Assembly (NCBI RefSeq): GCF_029229925.1 | Contig: NZ_CP107254.1 | Coordinates: 62,001 to 126,000 of the forward strand | Source of the DNA: Halorhabdus sp. BNX81 | Lineage (GTDB): Archaea; Halobacteriota; Halobacteria; Halobacteriales; Haloarculaceae | Direction: 5' to 3' | DNA: 64,000 bases | Shown here: positions 52,241 through 61,587 of the stretch, piece by piece | Position numbering within the stretch: the first letter of the stretch is position 1 | Layout of the letters: the number at the start of each line of letters is the position of its first letter | Notes under the pieces: generated by a model | The model's database searches: none | Told to the model about the DNA's origin: nothing | What the model saw: the letters and a program-made list of their open reading frames with translations, nothing else | Program-made: the position numbers and the translations under genes

Positions 52241-54166
52241 TCAGTACCGGAGATAATCCAGCAGGTACAGCGCCTGCATTCTCGGCCGCGGGTGCCCGAG
52301 CGGTCCCGGAACGCCGGCCGGTCGATCGACAGTGGCCGTTTCATAGTCGGTATAGGTATTGCTTTCTCGAAGGTGTGTCCGGGTGACGATGACGTTGGTT
52401 TGGGTACCCTCTGGGGATCCCGAATCGAGGGACCGATCGTGTGTCCGAGTGGCTCTGGTGCTGTTGCCACTGTAGACGATTTCTTCAAGGCGACCAGTTG
52501 CCGTATCGAAGACGACGCGGACGCTCGCATCGTGAACGACGACACTCTCGTGGAGTGATCCGTTCGATCGCAATGCCTCGACCGCTCGCATGCCATCCTG
52601 GCCCACGAACCCACGGTCGGCATTCTGAAACGGACCGTCTTCGCCCAGATAATAATCCCGGGCCAGTCTCGGATCCTCGATACCGAGGACGAGAGAACTC
52701 TCGTTACGAGAAAGAACGGACAGGTTCTGGCGTTCCTCGACCGGTTGCTCCAAGACGAGCGGGAGTTCCGTTCCGTTGTATGGATTCGGCTTCCAGGTGT
52801 CGTCGATGCTTCCATTCCAACTCTCGGCTTGCCCCCAGAGCTCCCCGAAATGCTCACGGCTGGGCGGTGGTGACGGCTCGTAAATTGGGCCCGAGGATCG
52901 GTCCGGATGCTTGGATGTGTACCTCCCAACGTCTGTCCAGTACCATCCTCTGGCCCTGTATCTATCCGGCCAGTTGCTCTCTGTATACTCCGCGTATTCC
53001 CGTCGTTGCTGTTCGGCGATAGAGACTCCAAGCGCGCTCGCACTCTCGTTCGATCGATCGAGAACTGTCGATCTGTTTAACGGTTGGAGTCGGCTCACTG
53101 TCTCGGTGTGTATCCGCTGTCGCCACTCGTAACTCGTCCATTCCAGGTTCATGCTGGCGATCGATAGCAGTTCGTCCGTCTCGGAAACCCCCTCGATCGA
53201 CTGCGTCACGTCCGGCGTCGGATGCACGTCAGTGACTCGAACGACCGCTCCGGCCCCGCTTACGACGAGCACCAGCAGGGCGACGACGGCCACCCGTCGA
53301 CCCGTCACCACTTGAGCGAAGCGGCCGGTCGGTTCCCCCTCGGCTTGCAGTGCTGGTTCGGCCACCGCCGTATGAAAGCGCCGCGTCGCGTCAACTCGAA
53401 GCGTCTGAGCGACGGCCCCCAGACTGACCGCCAGAACCGCGAAGACGACTGTGCCCGGTTGGCCGAGTGCTGACAGCGCGCGTTCTCCGGCAGGCAGCAC
53501 CGAGACGGCACCACCCCAGACCGCGATCGGGAGGAGTGCCACGACCGTCGCGAGCAACAACCACTGTGTCGCCCAGTGACGGATGGTTGCCCGCGGTCGG
53601 CGTCGAAATACTCCCAGAGACGCCACAAGCGCCCCGATCGGTCCTCGACCAGAATATATCGACAGCGACGGTACAGCCTGCAGCGGCGCGCTGGCGACGA
53701 CCAGCGAAAGGAGCGCGACGCCACCGATCTGCCGGAGGAACTCCGCTGTAATCGGTGGTTGACTCACCGGCCCGCTCGCGTACGTCATCCAGCGGACGAG
53801 TGCGTGTCCCGTTCCGATAGTCCCGCCCACGGTGAGGAGCAGGCCAACCGCGATGGCGATCGTGGCGAGGGTAGCCAGTCCCGCAGTGAGATACGCCCGC
53901 ACCAGCATCCGTCCACGCCACAGAGGCCAGTCACCCGCAGGCTCCCTTCTTTTCCCCTGATCTCGAGAGACACTCACTGCGATGTAATCCGTCAGCGGCA
54001 GCAGGCTCATCACGATCCCACCAACTACCGACAATAGAACGACATCACTGGTGAGAACGACCGACAGCATCAGCGTCCCAAGAACCACACCGGTCGGAAG
54101 GCCGGCGACGAGTTCCCGGGTGGACACTTCGGCAGCCGACGCATTGGTTTGGCCGTCCTTGGTCAT
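52241..54166 (-). CDS. Large membrane protein with an external domain, unknown family
   Basis: About 641 residues from ATG 54166. The first 300 residues hold some six membrane helices, including TGVVLGTLMLSVVLTSDVV, AYLTAGLATLATIAIAVGLLL and VVALLVLVVSGAGAVV. The next 330 residues are polar, rich in Asn-Xaa-Ser/Thr sequons, and contain PSPPPSREHFGELWGQAESWNGS and a tail DTATGRLEEIVYSGNST. The second half should be outside the cell and glycosylated. It is not recognisable as a transporter. An IS6-like unit lies just past the stop codon. Confidence 0.72.
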   Translation of the reverse strand: MTKDGQTNASAAEVSTRELVAGLPTGVVLGTLMLSVVLTSDVVLLSVVGGIVMSLLPLTDYIAVSVSRDQGKRREPAGDWPLWRGRMLVRAYLTAGLATLATIAIAVGLLLTVGGTIGTGHALVRWMTYASGPVSQPPITAEFLRQIGGVALLSLVVASAPLQAVPSLSIYSGRGPIGALVASLGVFRRRPRATIRHWATQWLLLATVVALLPIAVWGGAVSVLPAGERALSALGQPGTVVFAVLAVSLGAVAQTLRVDATRRFHTAVAEPALQAEGEPTGRFAQVVTGRRVAVVALLVLVVSGAGAVVRVTDVHPTPDVTQSIEGVSETDELLSIASMNLEWTSYEWRQRIHTETVSRLQPLNRSTVLDRSNESASALGVSIAEQQRREYAEYTESNWPDRYRARGWYWTDVGRYTSKHPDRSSGPIYEPSPPPSREHFGELWGQAESWNGSIDDTWKPNPYNGTELPLVLEQPVEERQNLSVLSRNESSLVLGIEDPRLARDYYLGEDGPFQNADRGFVGQDGMRAVEALRSNGSLHESVVVHDASVRVVFDTATGRLEEIVYSGNSTRATRTHDRSLDSGSPEGTQTNVIVTRTHLRESNTYTDYETATVDRPAGVPGPLGHPRPRMQALYLLDYLRY

Positions 54167-54266
54167 CGATAGTGTGTGCCAACTGGAAACGGGTATGTCA
54201 TAAATCCATGCTTGGAGGGGTATCGCACCGAACCTGTTTTGCCTCACCGCGACCTACCCTCGCGCA

Positions 54267-54614
54267 GTGACGGCAGTCGACGAGTGGCGAGCCGCGCTGA
54301 GTGAGGCGGGAGAACTCTCGCCCGACATCGTCGACCGCATCACCACCGTCCACGGTTCCCGTGGCGTTCGCGCCATCGAGGCCGTCGCCGAGGACCGCGT
54401 CAAGGAGTACGAGGACTTCACGGTGGTGGTCGGCCACAGCGACGAGTACGTCATCGAGGGTGAGGCCTGTACCTGCGAGGACGCCTCGTACAACCTCGAT
54501 CCCGACGATCCAACTGCCCTGTGCTGGCACGTCCTCGCCGTCCTGATCGCCCGCGAGATCGACGCGGTCGACCACCACGACATGTTCTACAGCGAGGTCC
54601 GGGACTTCCTGTGA
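54267..54614 (+). CDS. SWIM zinc-finger protein
   Basis: 115 residues from GTG 54267. The SWIM motif CxC...CxH is complete: EACTCEDAS, then ALCWHVLAVLIA. SWIM proteins bind DNA or partners; in archaea a SWIM protein can pair with RadA paralogues. No partner is nearby. The N-terminal half is acidic and helical. Confidence 0.8.
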   Translation: MTAVDEWRAALSEAGELSPDIVDRITTVHGSRGVRAIEAVAEDRVKEYEDFTVVVGHSDEYVIEGEACTCEDASYNLDPDDPTALCWHVLAVLIAREIDAVDHHDMFYSEVRDFL

Positions 54615-54699
54615 TCGCCGGTCCAGGACGCGGTCCGGATCGTTGGTCGATCAAACCCGCGTTTGACGCTCGGGAAGACACTTTTCCGTCGCATTCGTT

Positions 54700-55383
54700 A
54701 TGTCTGACATGGATCGACGTACCTTCCTCGCAACGACCGGCTCGCTCGCGACGCTCGCCGTGGCTGGCTGTCTCGACGGCGATGAGACCGATGGCGGATC
54801 GCCGACTGACCCGGGTACCGGATCGCCGACGGATACACCGACCGACACGCCGACGGACACCCCGACGGAGAGTCCGACCGACACACCGACTGACACCCCC
54901 CAAACTTTGCAAAACACCAGCTTCGAGTCCGGCCTGGAGGGGTGGACGGTCGGGAAAGACCTGCCGGAGGACCCAAACAACTCCGGGGGGCCAGTCGACT
55001 CGGACGCTCGGACGACGACGGAGGTGGCGGCCGACGGCGAACGGGCCCTCGCCATCGAGATCGACGGCAGTGCCGACGACGGGACGGTCTGGGTCCAACA
55101 GGAAGTAGACCTCACCGACGTCGAGACCCTCTCGGTCGCCGGCTACAGCGATCAGGAGTCGTTCAACGAGATTCTCCAGGTCGCCACCTATGCGGGGCCG
55201 ATCCCCGAAGACGGACTCGGCGAGGCGGACTTTGACCGGTCCAACCAGCTGGCCGATCACGAGGGCTGGAAGACCTACGAGTATCCCGTCGAGCACGACG
55301 GCGAGGGATTGATCGCGGTCGGCCTCAATATCGTCTGGGAGACGACGGCTGTCGGCGTCCTCGACGACGTCCGCCTCGAGTGA
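54700..55383 (+). CDS. Tat lipoprotein with Thr/Pro stalk and a beta-sandwich domain
   Basis: 227 residues. The Tat signal (MDRRTFLATTGSLAT) ends in a lipobox (AVAGC). A low-complexity stalk follows (repeats of TDTP), about residues 30-68, of the kind that carries O-glycans. The remaining 155 residues look like a carbohydrate-binding jelly roll: NTSFESGLEGWTVGKDLP, ERALAIEIDGSADDGTVWVQQEV, TTAVGVLDDVRLE. Ligand unknown. Probably a surface binding protein. Confidence 0.75.
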   Translation: MSDMDRRTFLATTGSLATLAVAGCLDGDETDGGSPTDPGTGSPTDTPTDTPTDTPTESPTDTPTDTPQTLQNTSFESGLEGWTVGKDLPEDPNNSGGPVDSDARTTTEVAADGERALAIEIDGSADDGTVWVQQEVDLTDVETLSVAGYSDQESFNEILQVATYAGPIPEDGLGEADFDRSNQLADHEGWKTYEYPVEHDGEGLIAVGLNIVWETTAVGVLDDVRLE

Positions 55384-55411
55384 TTCGGGCACGTCGCGGT
55401 GGTCGCCACGA

Positions 55412-56623
55412 TCAGACGAGCACCTCGACCTCGTAGCCACTGTCTTCGAGCGCATCGAGCAACGATTCGACGTGGTCCGGCCCCCGGGTCTCGATATCCA
55501 GGTCCACGACGGTGTCGTCCATCGCGATGTCCCGCGAGGCGCGATCGTGCTCGATTGCGTAGATATTACCCCGTTGTTGAGAGATCACTTCGACGAGCTC
55601 TTCAAGTGCACCCGGGCGATCCTCGAGGACGGTCCTGATCCGGAGATACCGGCCGGTCTCGATCAGCCCGCGCATGATGACGGTCGTCAGGACGTTGAGG
55701 TCGATGTTTCCACCCGAAAGCACCGGGACGATCGTCTCATCCTTATCGTACTCGAAGGCCCCTTCGAGCAACGCAGCGACCGGCACCGCGCCGCCCCCCT
55801 CGACGAGTGTCTTGGTCCGCTCGAGCAGCGTCGTCACCGCGACGGCGATCGCCGAATCCGGAACGGTGACGACCTCGTCGACCCGCTCGCGAATGACCTC
55901 GAACGGTAACTCGCCGACCTTCCGCGTGGCGATGCCGTCGGCGATCGTCTCGACGCCATCGCGCTCGACGATCTCGCCCGCTTGGAGTGATTGGGGCAGG
56001 CTCGCCGCGCCCTCGGCCTGGACGCCGATCACGCGGACGTCGTCGTTCCAGCCCTTGAGAGCCGTGGCGACGCCGGCGACGAGGCCACCGCCACCGACCG
56101 CGACGACCACCGTGTCCACGTCCGGACAGTCTGCGGCGATCTCCAGGCCGAGGGTGCCCTGGCCGGCCATCACCATCTCGTCGTCGAAGGCAGGGACGTA
56201 GGTCCGTCCCTCCGCCTCGGCGATCTCGTGGGCGCGTTCGGCCGCCGCGTCGTAGTCTCTCCCGTGGAGGACGACGCGACCGCCGTAGCTCCGGGTGGCC
56301 TTGACTTTCGCGACGGGGGCGCGTTCAGGCATGACGATGGTGGCGTCGACGCCCATGCGGTCGGCCGCGAGCGCGACCCCCTGGGCGTGGTTGCCCGCAC
56401 TCGCCGCCACGACGCCGGCGTCCTGCTCGTCCGCCGACAGTGTCGCGATCCGGTTGGTCGCCCCGCGGATCTTGAACGACCCCGTCCGCTGGACAGTCTC
56501 GTACTTCGGCCGGACGTCCGCGCCCGTCATCGCCGAGAGGGAGTACGACCGCTCCAGGGGCGTGTGCCTGGCCGTCTCGGCGACGCGATCGCGAGCGGCC
56601 AGGACGTCCTCGCGCGTGAGCAT
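55412..56623 (-). CDS. ilvA: Threonine ammonia-lyase with C-terminal ACT domain
   Basis: 403 residues from ATG 56623; longer frames run into the palindromic element upstream. It deaminates threonine to 2-oxobutyrate, the first step toward isoleucine. The PLP Lys51 lies in TGSFKIRGATNR, the phosphate-binding loop in VAVGGGGLVAGVATALKG, and ASAGNHAQGVA is conserved. The last 75 residues are an ACT regulatory domain (RIRTVLEDRPGALEELVEVI). This is the catabolic/short class arrangement seen in many archaea. Confidence 0.94.
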   Translation of the reverse strand: MLTREDVLAARDRVAETARHTPLERSYSLSAMTGADVRPKYETVQRTGSFKIRGATNRIATLSADEQDAGVVAASAGNHAQGVALAADRMGVDATIVMPERAPVAKVKATRSYGGRVVLHGRDYDAAAERAHEIAEAEGRTYVPAFDDEMVMAGQGTLGLEIAADCPDVDTVVVAVGGGGLVAGVATALKGWNDDVRVIGVQAEGAASLPQSLQAGEIVERDGVETIADGIATRKVGELPFEVIRERVDEVVTVPDSAIAVAVTTLLERTKTLVEGGGAVPVAALLEGAFEYDKDETIVPVLSGGNIDLNVLTTVIMRGLIETGRYLRIRTVLEDRPGALEELVEVISQQRGNIYAIEHDRASRDIAMDDTVVDLDIETRGPDHVESLLDALEDSGYEVEVLV

Positions 56624-56687
56624 GTCGGCACTTCCGGCCGGATAGTGGTAACTCTGGGGATGGCGCTCCGGTGGACGGCGGTGCTTA

Positions 56688-57450
56688 GTGTAGCAGGAAT
56701 CGCTTGCAACAGCCAGAAAGCCCCGAGTGGCTCCGGTCGAGGGTAGCGAGGGACCGTAGTGAAACAGAGAACGATTGAATTGAATTGGGAAATTGAAAGC
56801 CCCGGCTGGCTCCAGTCGAGGGGCTCTCACGGCTCCCGTGGGTCGCCGCTCGAGTATACGTGCCCTCGCTCTGCTCGGCCACGCGCTCGCTGCGGTCCTC
56901 GGCTTCCCGCCTGCGGTCTCTGCTCACGGCGGCGAAGCCGCCGTATGCTCGCGGGCCGCAGGCCCGCTCGCACTGTCCGTGGGAGCTTGCTCCCACGCTA
57001 TTCGCATGGTCCGAGGGACCCGCGATCCCTCGCTACTTGCGTCGCCCGTCTTCCCGGAGCCAGCCGCTCCTTTCAGTCCCACCCGAACCGCCTGACTAAG
57101 CGGCCGAAACGGGCGGGAATGGAAGGGGACGCCCGCTCGGGGACGGCGGACGAAGAAAGCACCGCAGCGAACGCAGTGAGTGAGGAGCACAGCGAGTCCC
57201 CCGAGCCGAGCGGGCGTGGGCTTCCCACTTTCAAGTATTCAGCTCTTGTAGGAAGTACTAAGCTCTCTCGTGATCTGCTCGCGGGCCGCAGGCCCGCTCG
57301 CAGGTTCGTTGGACGTAGTCCAACGCTCATCTCGGAAATCGGAGATTCCGGTGACAGCGAGGGAGCTCGCGACCGAGCGAAGCGCGCAGCCGGCGCACCG
57401 AGCCGACCGCCTCGGGGCTTTCTGGCTGTTGCAAGCGATCCCGGTTACAC
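56688..57450. mobile_element. 763-bp non-coding palindromic element with 40-base inverted ends
   Basis: The 40 bases at 56688-56727 and those at 57411-57450 are inverted copies with 37 matches, sharing ATCGCTTGCAACAGCCAG and AAAGCCCCGAG. Inside are many short perfect hairpins: GCGGGCCGCAGGCCCGC twice (56950-56966 region and 57284-57300 region), GTGGGAGCTTGCTCCCAC, GAGGGACCCGCGATCCCTC and CGTTGGACGTAGTCCAACG. A 28-base direct repeat (GAAAGCCCCG...GTCGAGGG) occurs near 56718 and 56798. No protein can be read. It fills the gap between ilvA and the reductase gene. It could be a large MITE or a REP-like array; no target duplication was seen. Confidence 0.65.
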
Positions 57451-57511
57451 AAAACACCACGCGGCGGCCGGCGATCACCCTTTTGGGCGTGGCGCTCCAC
57501 GTACGGGTGTG

Positions 57512-58372
57512 ATGACTGACGAACTCCAAAACGAGAGCGACACGTTCGATATCGGCGACGAGACAGTCCATCGACTCGGGTTCGGCGCGATGCGACTCAC
57601 CGGCGAGGACATCATCGGTTCGCCCGAGGACGAGGAGACGGCGAAGGACGTGATCCGCCGTGCAATCGATCTCGGCGTCGACTTCATCGACACCGCCGAC
57701 TCCTACGGCCCGGGCGTCAGCGAGCGCCTGCTCGGTGAGGCCCTGACCGCCGAGGACGACGTCGTGGTTGCCTCGAAGGCCGGCCTGCTCCGGCATCGCG
57801 ACGGCGAGTGGACGCCCCACGGCGACCCGGAGTACCTCCACAACCAGGTGCTCGCCAGCCGCGATCGGCTGCGAACCGACAGCATCGACCTCTATCAGTT
57901 CCACCGTCCGGACCCCGACGGCGACTTCGCCGAGTCGGTGCAGGCGTTCGCCGAAATGAAAGACGCCGGCCAGATCGACCACGTCGGCCTCTCGAACGTC
58001 TCCGTTGAGCAACTCGAAACGGCGATGGACATCGTCGACATCGCGACGGTGCAGAACCGCTACAACGTCGGCAACCGCGAAGACGAGGCCGTCCTCGAGG
58101 CGTGTGAATCCCACGATGTCGGTTTCATCCCCTGGGGACCGATGTACACAGTCGACGACGAGGGGGTCGCCGAGGTACTCGACGAGGTCGGAGCGCGACA
58201 CGACGCGACCCGGCGACAGATCGCGCTCGCGTGGCTGCTGGATCATTCGGACGTGATGCTGCCGATTCCCGGGACCTCGAGTGTCGAGCACCTCGAAGCG
58301 AACGTCGCCGCGACCCACATCGACCTGACCGACGAGGACCGGGCCGCCCTGGACGGGATCGATCCGCAGTAA
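57512..58372 (+). CDS. Aldo/keto reductase
   Basis: 286 residues from ATG 57512; in-frame sequence upstream belongs to the palindromic element. An (alpha/beta)8 NADPH-dependent oxidoreductase with the catalytic tetrad Asp and Tyr in FIDTADSYGPG, Lys in VVASKAG and His in LYQFHRPDP. Cofactor-side motifs QIDHVGLSNVSVEQLE and LPIPGTSSVEHLEAN are clear. The substrate is unknown. Confidence 0.92.
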   Translation: MTDELQNESDTFDIGDETVHRLGFGAMRLTGEDIIGSPEDEETAKDVIRRAIDLGVDFIDTADSYGPGVSERLLGEALTAEDDVVVASKAGLLRHRDGEWTPHGDPEYLHNQVLASRDRLRTDSIDLYQFHRPDPDGDFAESVQAFAEMKDAGQIDHVGLSNVSVEQLETAMDIVDIATVQNRYNVGNREDEAVLEACESHDVGFIPWGPMYTVDDEGVAEVLDEVGARHDATRRQIALAWLLDHSDVMLPIPGTSSVEHLEANVAATHIDLTDEDRAALDGIDPQ

Positions 58373-58378
58373 GCGAAC

Positions 58379-59518
58379 TTACCGCTTGTCGATTCGAACG
58401 AACTCCCGATCGTCGGGACCGACGTAGCGGGCCCGTGGACGGATGAGACGGTTGTCCTCCTGGTATTCCAGCACGTGGGCGACCCACCCGCCGACGCGGG
58501 ACATCGCGAAGATAGGCGTATAGAGGTCGATCGGGATGCCCATCTGGTAGTACATCGAGGCGGAGTAGAAGTCGACGTTGGGCGCGATACCGGTCTCCTT
58601 GGCCATGAACTCCTCGATGGCCCGGGAGTACGAATACCACTTGAACTCGTCGGCGGCCTTGCCCAGGGCCTTGGACTTCGCGCCGAGGATCTTCGCCCGG
58701 GGGTCCTTGACGTCGTAGACGCGGTGGCCGAACCCGGGGATGCGCTCGCCGTTCTCGATCGCTTCCCGGGCCCACTCGACGGCCGTGAGGTCGTGCTCGT
58801 CGATCTCCAGCAGCGTCCGCATCACGTTCTGGTTTGCGCCGCCGTGGAGATCCCCCTTCAGCGCGCCGATGGCGCTGGTGACCGAACTGTGCAGATCCGA
58901 CAGCGTCGAGGCCGTCACCATCGCGGCGAACGTCGAGGCGTTGATGCCGTGGTCGGCGTGGACGACGAGTGCCATGTCGAAAACATCCGCGAGGGTGTCC
59001 TCGGGTTCCTCGCCGTTGAGCATGTACAGGAAGTTCGCGGCGTGGCTCAGGTCCGTCCGCGGCTCGATCGGTTCCTCGCCGTCCCGGACGCGCTTGTAGG
59101 CGGCGACGATCGTCGGCATCTTCGCGGTGATCCGCCGTCCTTTCCGCTGTGCGATCTCGCTCTCCCCGGCTTCGCCCGTCGAATCGTCCGGATCGTAGGC
59201 CGACAGCATCGAGACGGCGGTCCGGAGGGCGGCCATCGGGTCCTCCTCGGCGGCGGCGAGTTCCCGCACGGTCGTGAGCACTTCCTCTCGGACCGCACGC
59301 TCCTCGGCCATTTGCTCGCTGAAGGGGTCCAGTTCGGCCTTTGTCGGCAGGTGACCCTCCCAGAGCAGGTACAGTACCTCTTCGAAGGAGGTGTTCCGGG
59401 CGAGGTCCTCGATCGTGTACCCCCGGTAGACGAGTCGGCCTGCCGCCCCGTCGATGTCGCTCAGCGACGATTCGGCGACCAGCACTCCCTCCAGTCCCTT
59501 TCTGAGCTCCTCGGGCAT
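58379..59518 (-). CDS. Citrate synthase
   Basis: 379 residues. It condenses acetyl-CoA and oxaloacetate at the entry of the TCA cycle. The active-site residues are in LVVHADHGINASTF, RIPGFGHRVYDVKDPRA and the Asp in IAPNVDFYSASMYY; GALKGDLHGGANQNVM is also conserved. It is the archaeal/Gram-positive type of about 380 residues. Convergent with the aldo/keto reductase gene. Confidence 0.96.
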   Translation of the reverse strand: MPEELRKGLEGVLVAESSLSDIDGAAGRLVYRGYTIEDLARNTSFEEVLYLLWEGHLPTKAELDPFSEQMAEERAVREEVLTTVRELAAAEEDPMAALRTAVSMLSAYDPDDSTGEAGESEIAQRKGRRITAKMPTIVAAYKRVRDGEEPIEPRTDLSHAANFLYMLNGEEPEDTLADVFDMALVVHADHGINASTFAAMVTASTLSDLHSSVTSAIGALKGDLHGGANQNVMRTLLEIDEHDLTAVEWAREAIENGERIPGFGHRVYDVKDPRAKILGAKSKALGKAADEFKWYSYSRAIEEFMAKETGIAPNVDFYSASMYYQMGIPIDLYTPIFAMSRVGGWVAHVLEYQEDNRLIRPRARYVGPDDREFVRIDKR

Positions 59519-59761
59519 ACAATACAGTGCCCACCTTCAAGGAAAAGCATTACCGTTTTCAGGTTACGTTTTCCCGTACCTTCCGGACTGACACGAGCGA
59601 CGTCGATATGTTTGGATTTCGCGGTGGCTTTTCGACGATTGCTCAGATTTGGCGGCCGACTGGCTGGTCGGAGCCGGATTGGCTCGCCGGGTAGCAGATA
59701 TCCCTTCCGTTATGACAGATCAAACATCATTTAACCTTCGGCGTCAATACAGGCCTATTCC

Positions 59762-60250
59762 ATGGACGAATCACCGCTCTCTCGGCGGCAGTGGCTCGCT
59801 GCTCTCGGTGCCGGCGGGGTATCGCTTCTTGGGTGGTTTGTATTTTCCGGAGATTCATCATCGACTACAGGCGCGCCTAGCCTTCGGTCGGTCTGGTTCA
59901 ATAACGAGGATCGGGAGCCCCATCAGGTTGCTGTCATGGTGCGGGTGGGTGAGGAAATCATTCACTGGGAGACCCATACCATCGAAGATACGGCAACGAC
60001 GTCAATTCCGAACCCACGCGTCGGGACGCCGGAACCGTTCGCGGTCGGTGTCCGTCTCGAAAACGGCGCGACAGACTGGGCAGACAGCAGTGACGTCGAA
60101 TGGGTCGCCGTGGACGGGGTTACTCCTGACCACGAGTGCATCCAGGTCTTCGCTCGGATCAGCCGGGATGGCGAAGACATCGAATTGGTACGAATGGAAG
60201 AACCCCCTGAGCGGTGCTTCGATCGAACGGACGAGGACACCGACGGATAA
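59762..60250 (+). CDS. Tat-exported small beta-sandwich protein
   Basis: 162 residues. The Tat motif is LSRRQWLAALGAGG followed by a hydrophobic core without a lipobox Cys. The mature part has short beta strands (RSVWFNNEDREPHQVAVMVRVG, EIIHWETHTIED, VGVRLENGA) and two cysteines, which may form a disulfide. Similar exported proteins are common in haloarchaea with no function. A TTTAA box at 59731-59735 sits 27-31 bases before the ATG, so the transcript may be leaderless. The rest of 59519-59761 is empty. Confidence 0.7.
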   Translation: MDESPLSRRQWLAALGAGGVSLLGWFVFSGDSSSTTGAPSLRSVWFNNEDREPHQVAVMVRVGEEIIHWETHTIEDTATTSIPNPRVGTPEPFAVGVRLENGATDWADSSDVEWVAVDGVTPDHECIQVFARISRDGEDIELVRMEEPPERCFDRTDEDTDG

Positions 60251-60367
60251 CGTCCAACCGAGTACACAAACTCGATTTACGGAGGGACTCACTGCCGGTC
60301 TTCCACAGTCATCGTTGCGGTCCCCGGGCGGCAATACTTTTGGCCTGCGGTGTCGAACCGACAACAC

Positions 60368-61585
60368 ATGGCATCGGGTGAGGACGTCACGTACGAACCG
60401 GTCAGCGTCAAGGATGTGCTGGCCGAGATGAAAGACACCGCCGAGTTGCTGATCGACCTCTCCTATTCGGCGGTGTTGCTCGGCAGCGACGAGATCGCCG
60501 AGGAAGTCCTCGCCCTCGAAGAGCGCATGGACGTCCTCCACCTCCAGGCGCGGATGAGCCTCCTCATGGCGGCCCGCAACCCCGAGGACGCCGAGGCGCT
60601 GGCCCCGGTGCTGGGCGTCGTCGGGGCGGCGGAGAAGATCAGCGACGCGGCTGGCGACATCGCGAAGGTCGTCCTGGAAGACATCGGCCTGCCGGCGGCG
60701 ATGCGGGCGACCCTCCCCGAGGCCGTCGAGACCCTCGTCCGGGCGACGGTGGCGGCCGACTCGACGTACGCCGACCGGACGCTCGGGGATCTCAACCTCG
60801 AAACCGCGACGGGCGTCCGCATCATCGCGATCCGTCGGTCTGGGGAGTGGCTGATGAACCCGACCGCCGAGACGACGCTTCAATCGGGTGACGTGCTGCT
60901 GGCAAGGGGGCCCGAGGAGGGCATCGCCGAAGTCTACGCGGCGACCACCGGCGGGACCTACGAGCCCCCCGCGCCGCCCGAGAGCGACATCGAGGATCTG
61001 GAGCGGGCGGTCGACTCGATCGTGCTGATGAAGAACATGAGCGAACTCGCCGTCGACCTGGCCTACGGCGCGGTGCTGTTCGACAGCGAGGCCGTCGCCG
61101 AGGAGGTCCTCGAACTGGAGGCCGAGGTCGACGCCCTCCAGTCCCGTTTCGAGGCCTGGACGCTCCAGGCTGCCGGCCGGGTCGACGATCCCATCGCCCT
61201 CCGTGGGCTGGTCCACCTTGCGCGCTCGACGGAGGTCATCTCCGACGCCGCCTTAGAGATCAGCGAGGGGGTGCTCCGAGGACTCGGCACCCATCCCGTC
61301 GTCGAGGCGGCCATCGAGGCGAGCGACGAGGTGATCGTCCGGGAGACTGTCGCCGCCGGGAGCGACCTCGACGGCGCGACGCTGGGCGATCTTGAGGTCA
61401 AGACCCGGACGGGGATGCGCGTGATCGCCGTCCGCCGGCCGGCGACCCATCCGACCGGCAAGCACTCCACGGACTGGGAACTCTCGCCGGGACCGGCAAC
61501 GACGATCGAAGCCGGCGACGTGCTGATCGCCAAGGGAACACGGAGCGGCGCGGAGCGGTTGGGCGAACTGGCTGGCGGCGAGTGA
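60368..61585 (+). CDS. K+-channel-type regulatory protein: tandem PhoU-TrkA_C units
   Basis: 405 residues from ATG 60368. The protein is an internal duplication. Each half has a PhoU-like helical bundle (MKDTAELLIDLSYSAVLLGSDEIAEEVLALEERM; MKNMSELAVDLAYGAVLFDSEAVAEEVLELEAEV, read in part) followed by a TrkA_C beta domain (YADRTLGDLNLETATGVRIIAI; LDGATLGDLEVKTRTGMRVIAV). There is no membrane segment or Rossmann domain. TrkA_C domains bind small ligands such as c-di-AMP. It probably adjusts potassium channels encoded elsewhere. Confidence 0.85.
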   Translation: MASGEDVTYEPVSVKDVLAEMKDTAELLIDLSYSAVLLGSDEIAEEVLALEERMDVLHLQARMSLLMAARNPEDAEALAPVLGVVGAAEKISDAAGDIAKVVLEDIGLPAAMRATLPEAVETLVRATVAADSTYADRTLGDLNLETATGVRIIAIRRSGEWLMNPTAETTLQSGDVLLARGPEEGIAEVYAATTGGTYEPPAPPESDIEDLERAVDSIVLMKNMSELAVDLAYGAVLFDSEAVAEEVLELEAEVDALQSRFEAWTLQAAGRVDDPIALRGLVHLARSTEVISDAALEISEGVLRGLGTHPVVEAAIEASDEVIVRETVAAGSDLDGATLGDLEVKTRTGMRVIAVRRPATHPTGKHSTDWELSPGPATTIEAGDVLIAKGTRSGAERLGELAGGE

Positions 61586-61587
61586 GG

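Noticed and set aside
56759-57511. N-terminal extension of the aldo/keto reductase through the palindromic element
   Set aside because: The extension is made of hairpin and repeat sequence; normal reductase sequence begins just after ATG 57512.
58125-59540. 471-codon second frame over the citrate synthase gene
   Set aside because: Arg/Gly-rich out-of-frame reading of the same strand; the real frame has all citrate synthase motifs.
60002-61216. 404-codon minus-strand frame across the PhoU-TrkA_C gene
   Set aside because: Antisense shadow that also overlaps the upstream exported-protein gene; composition is that of reversed acidic coding DNA.
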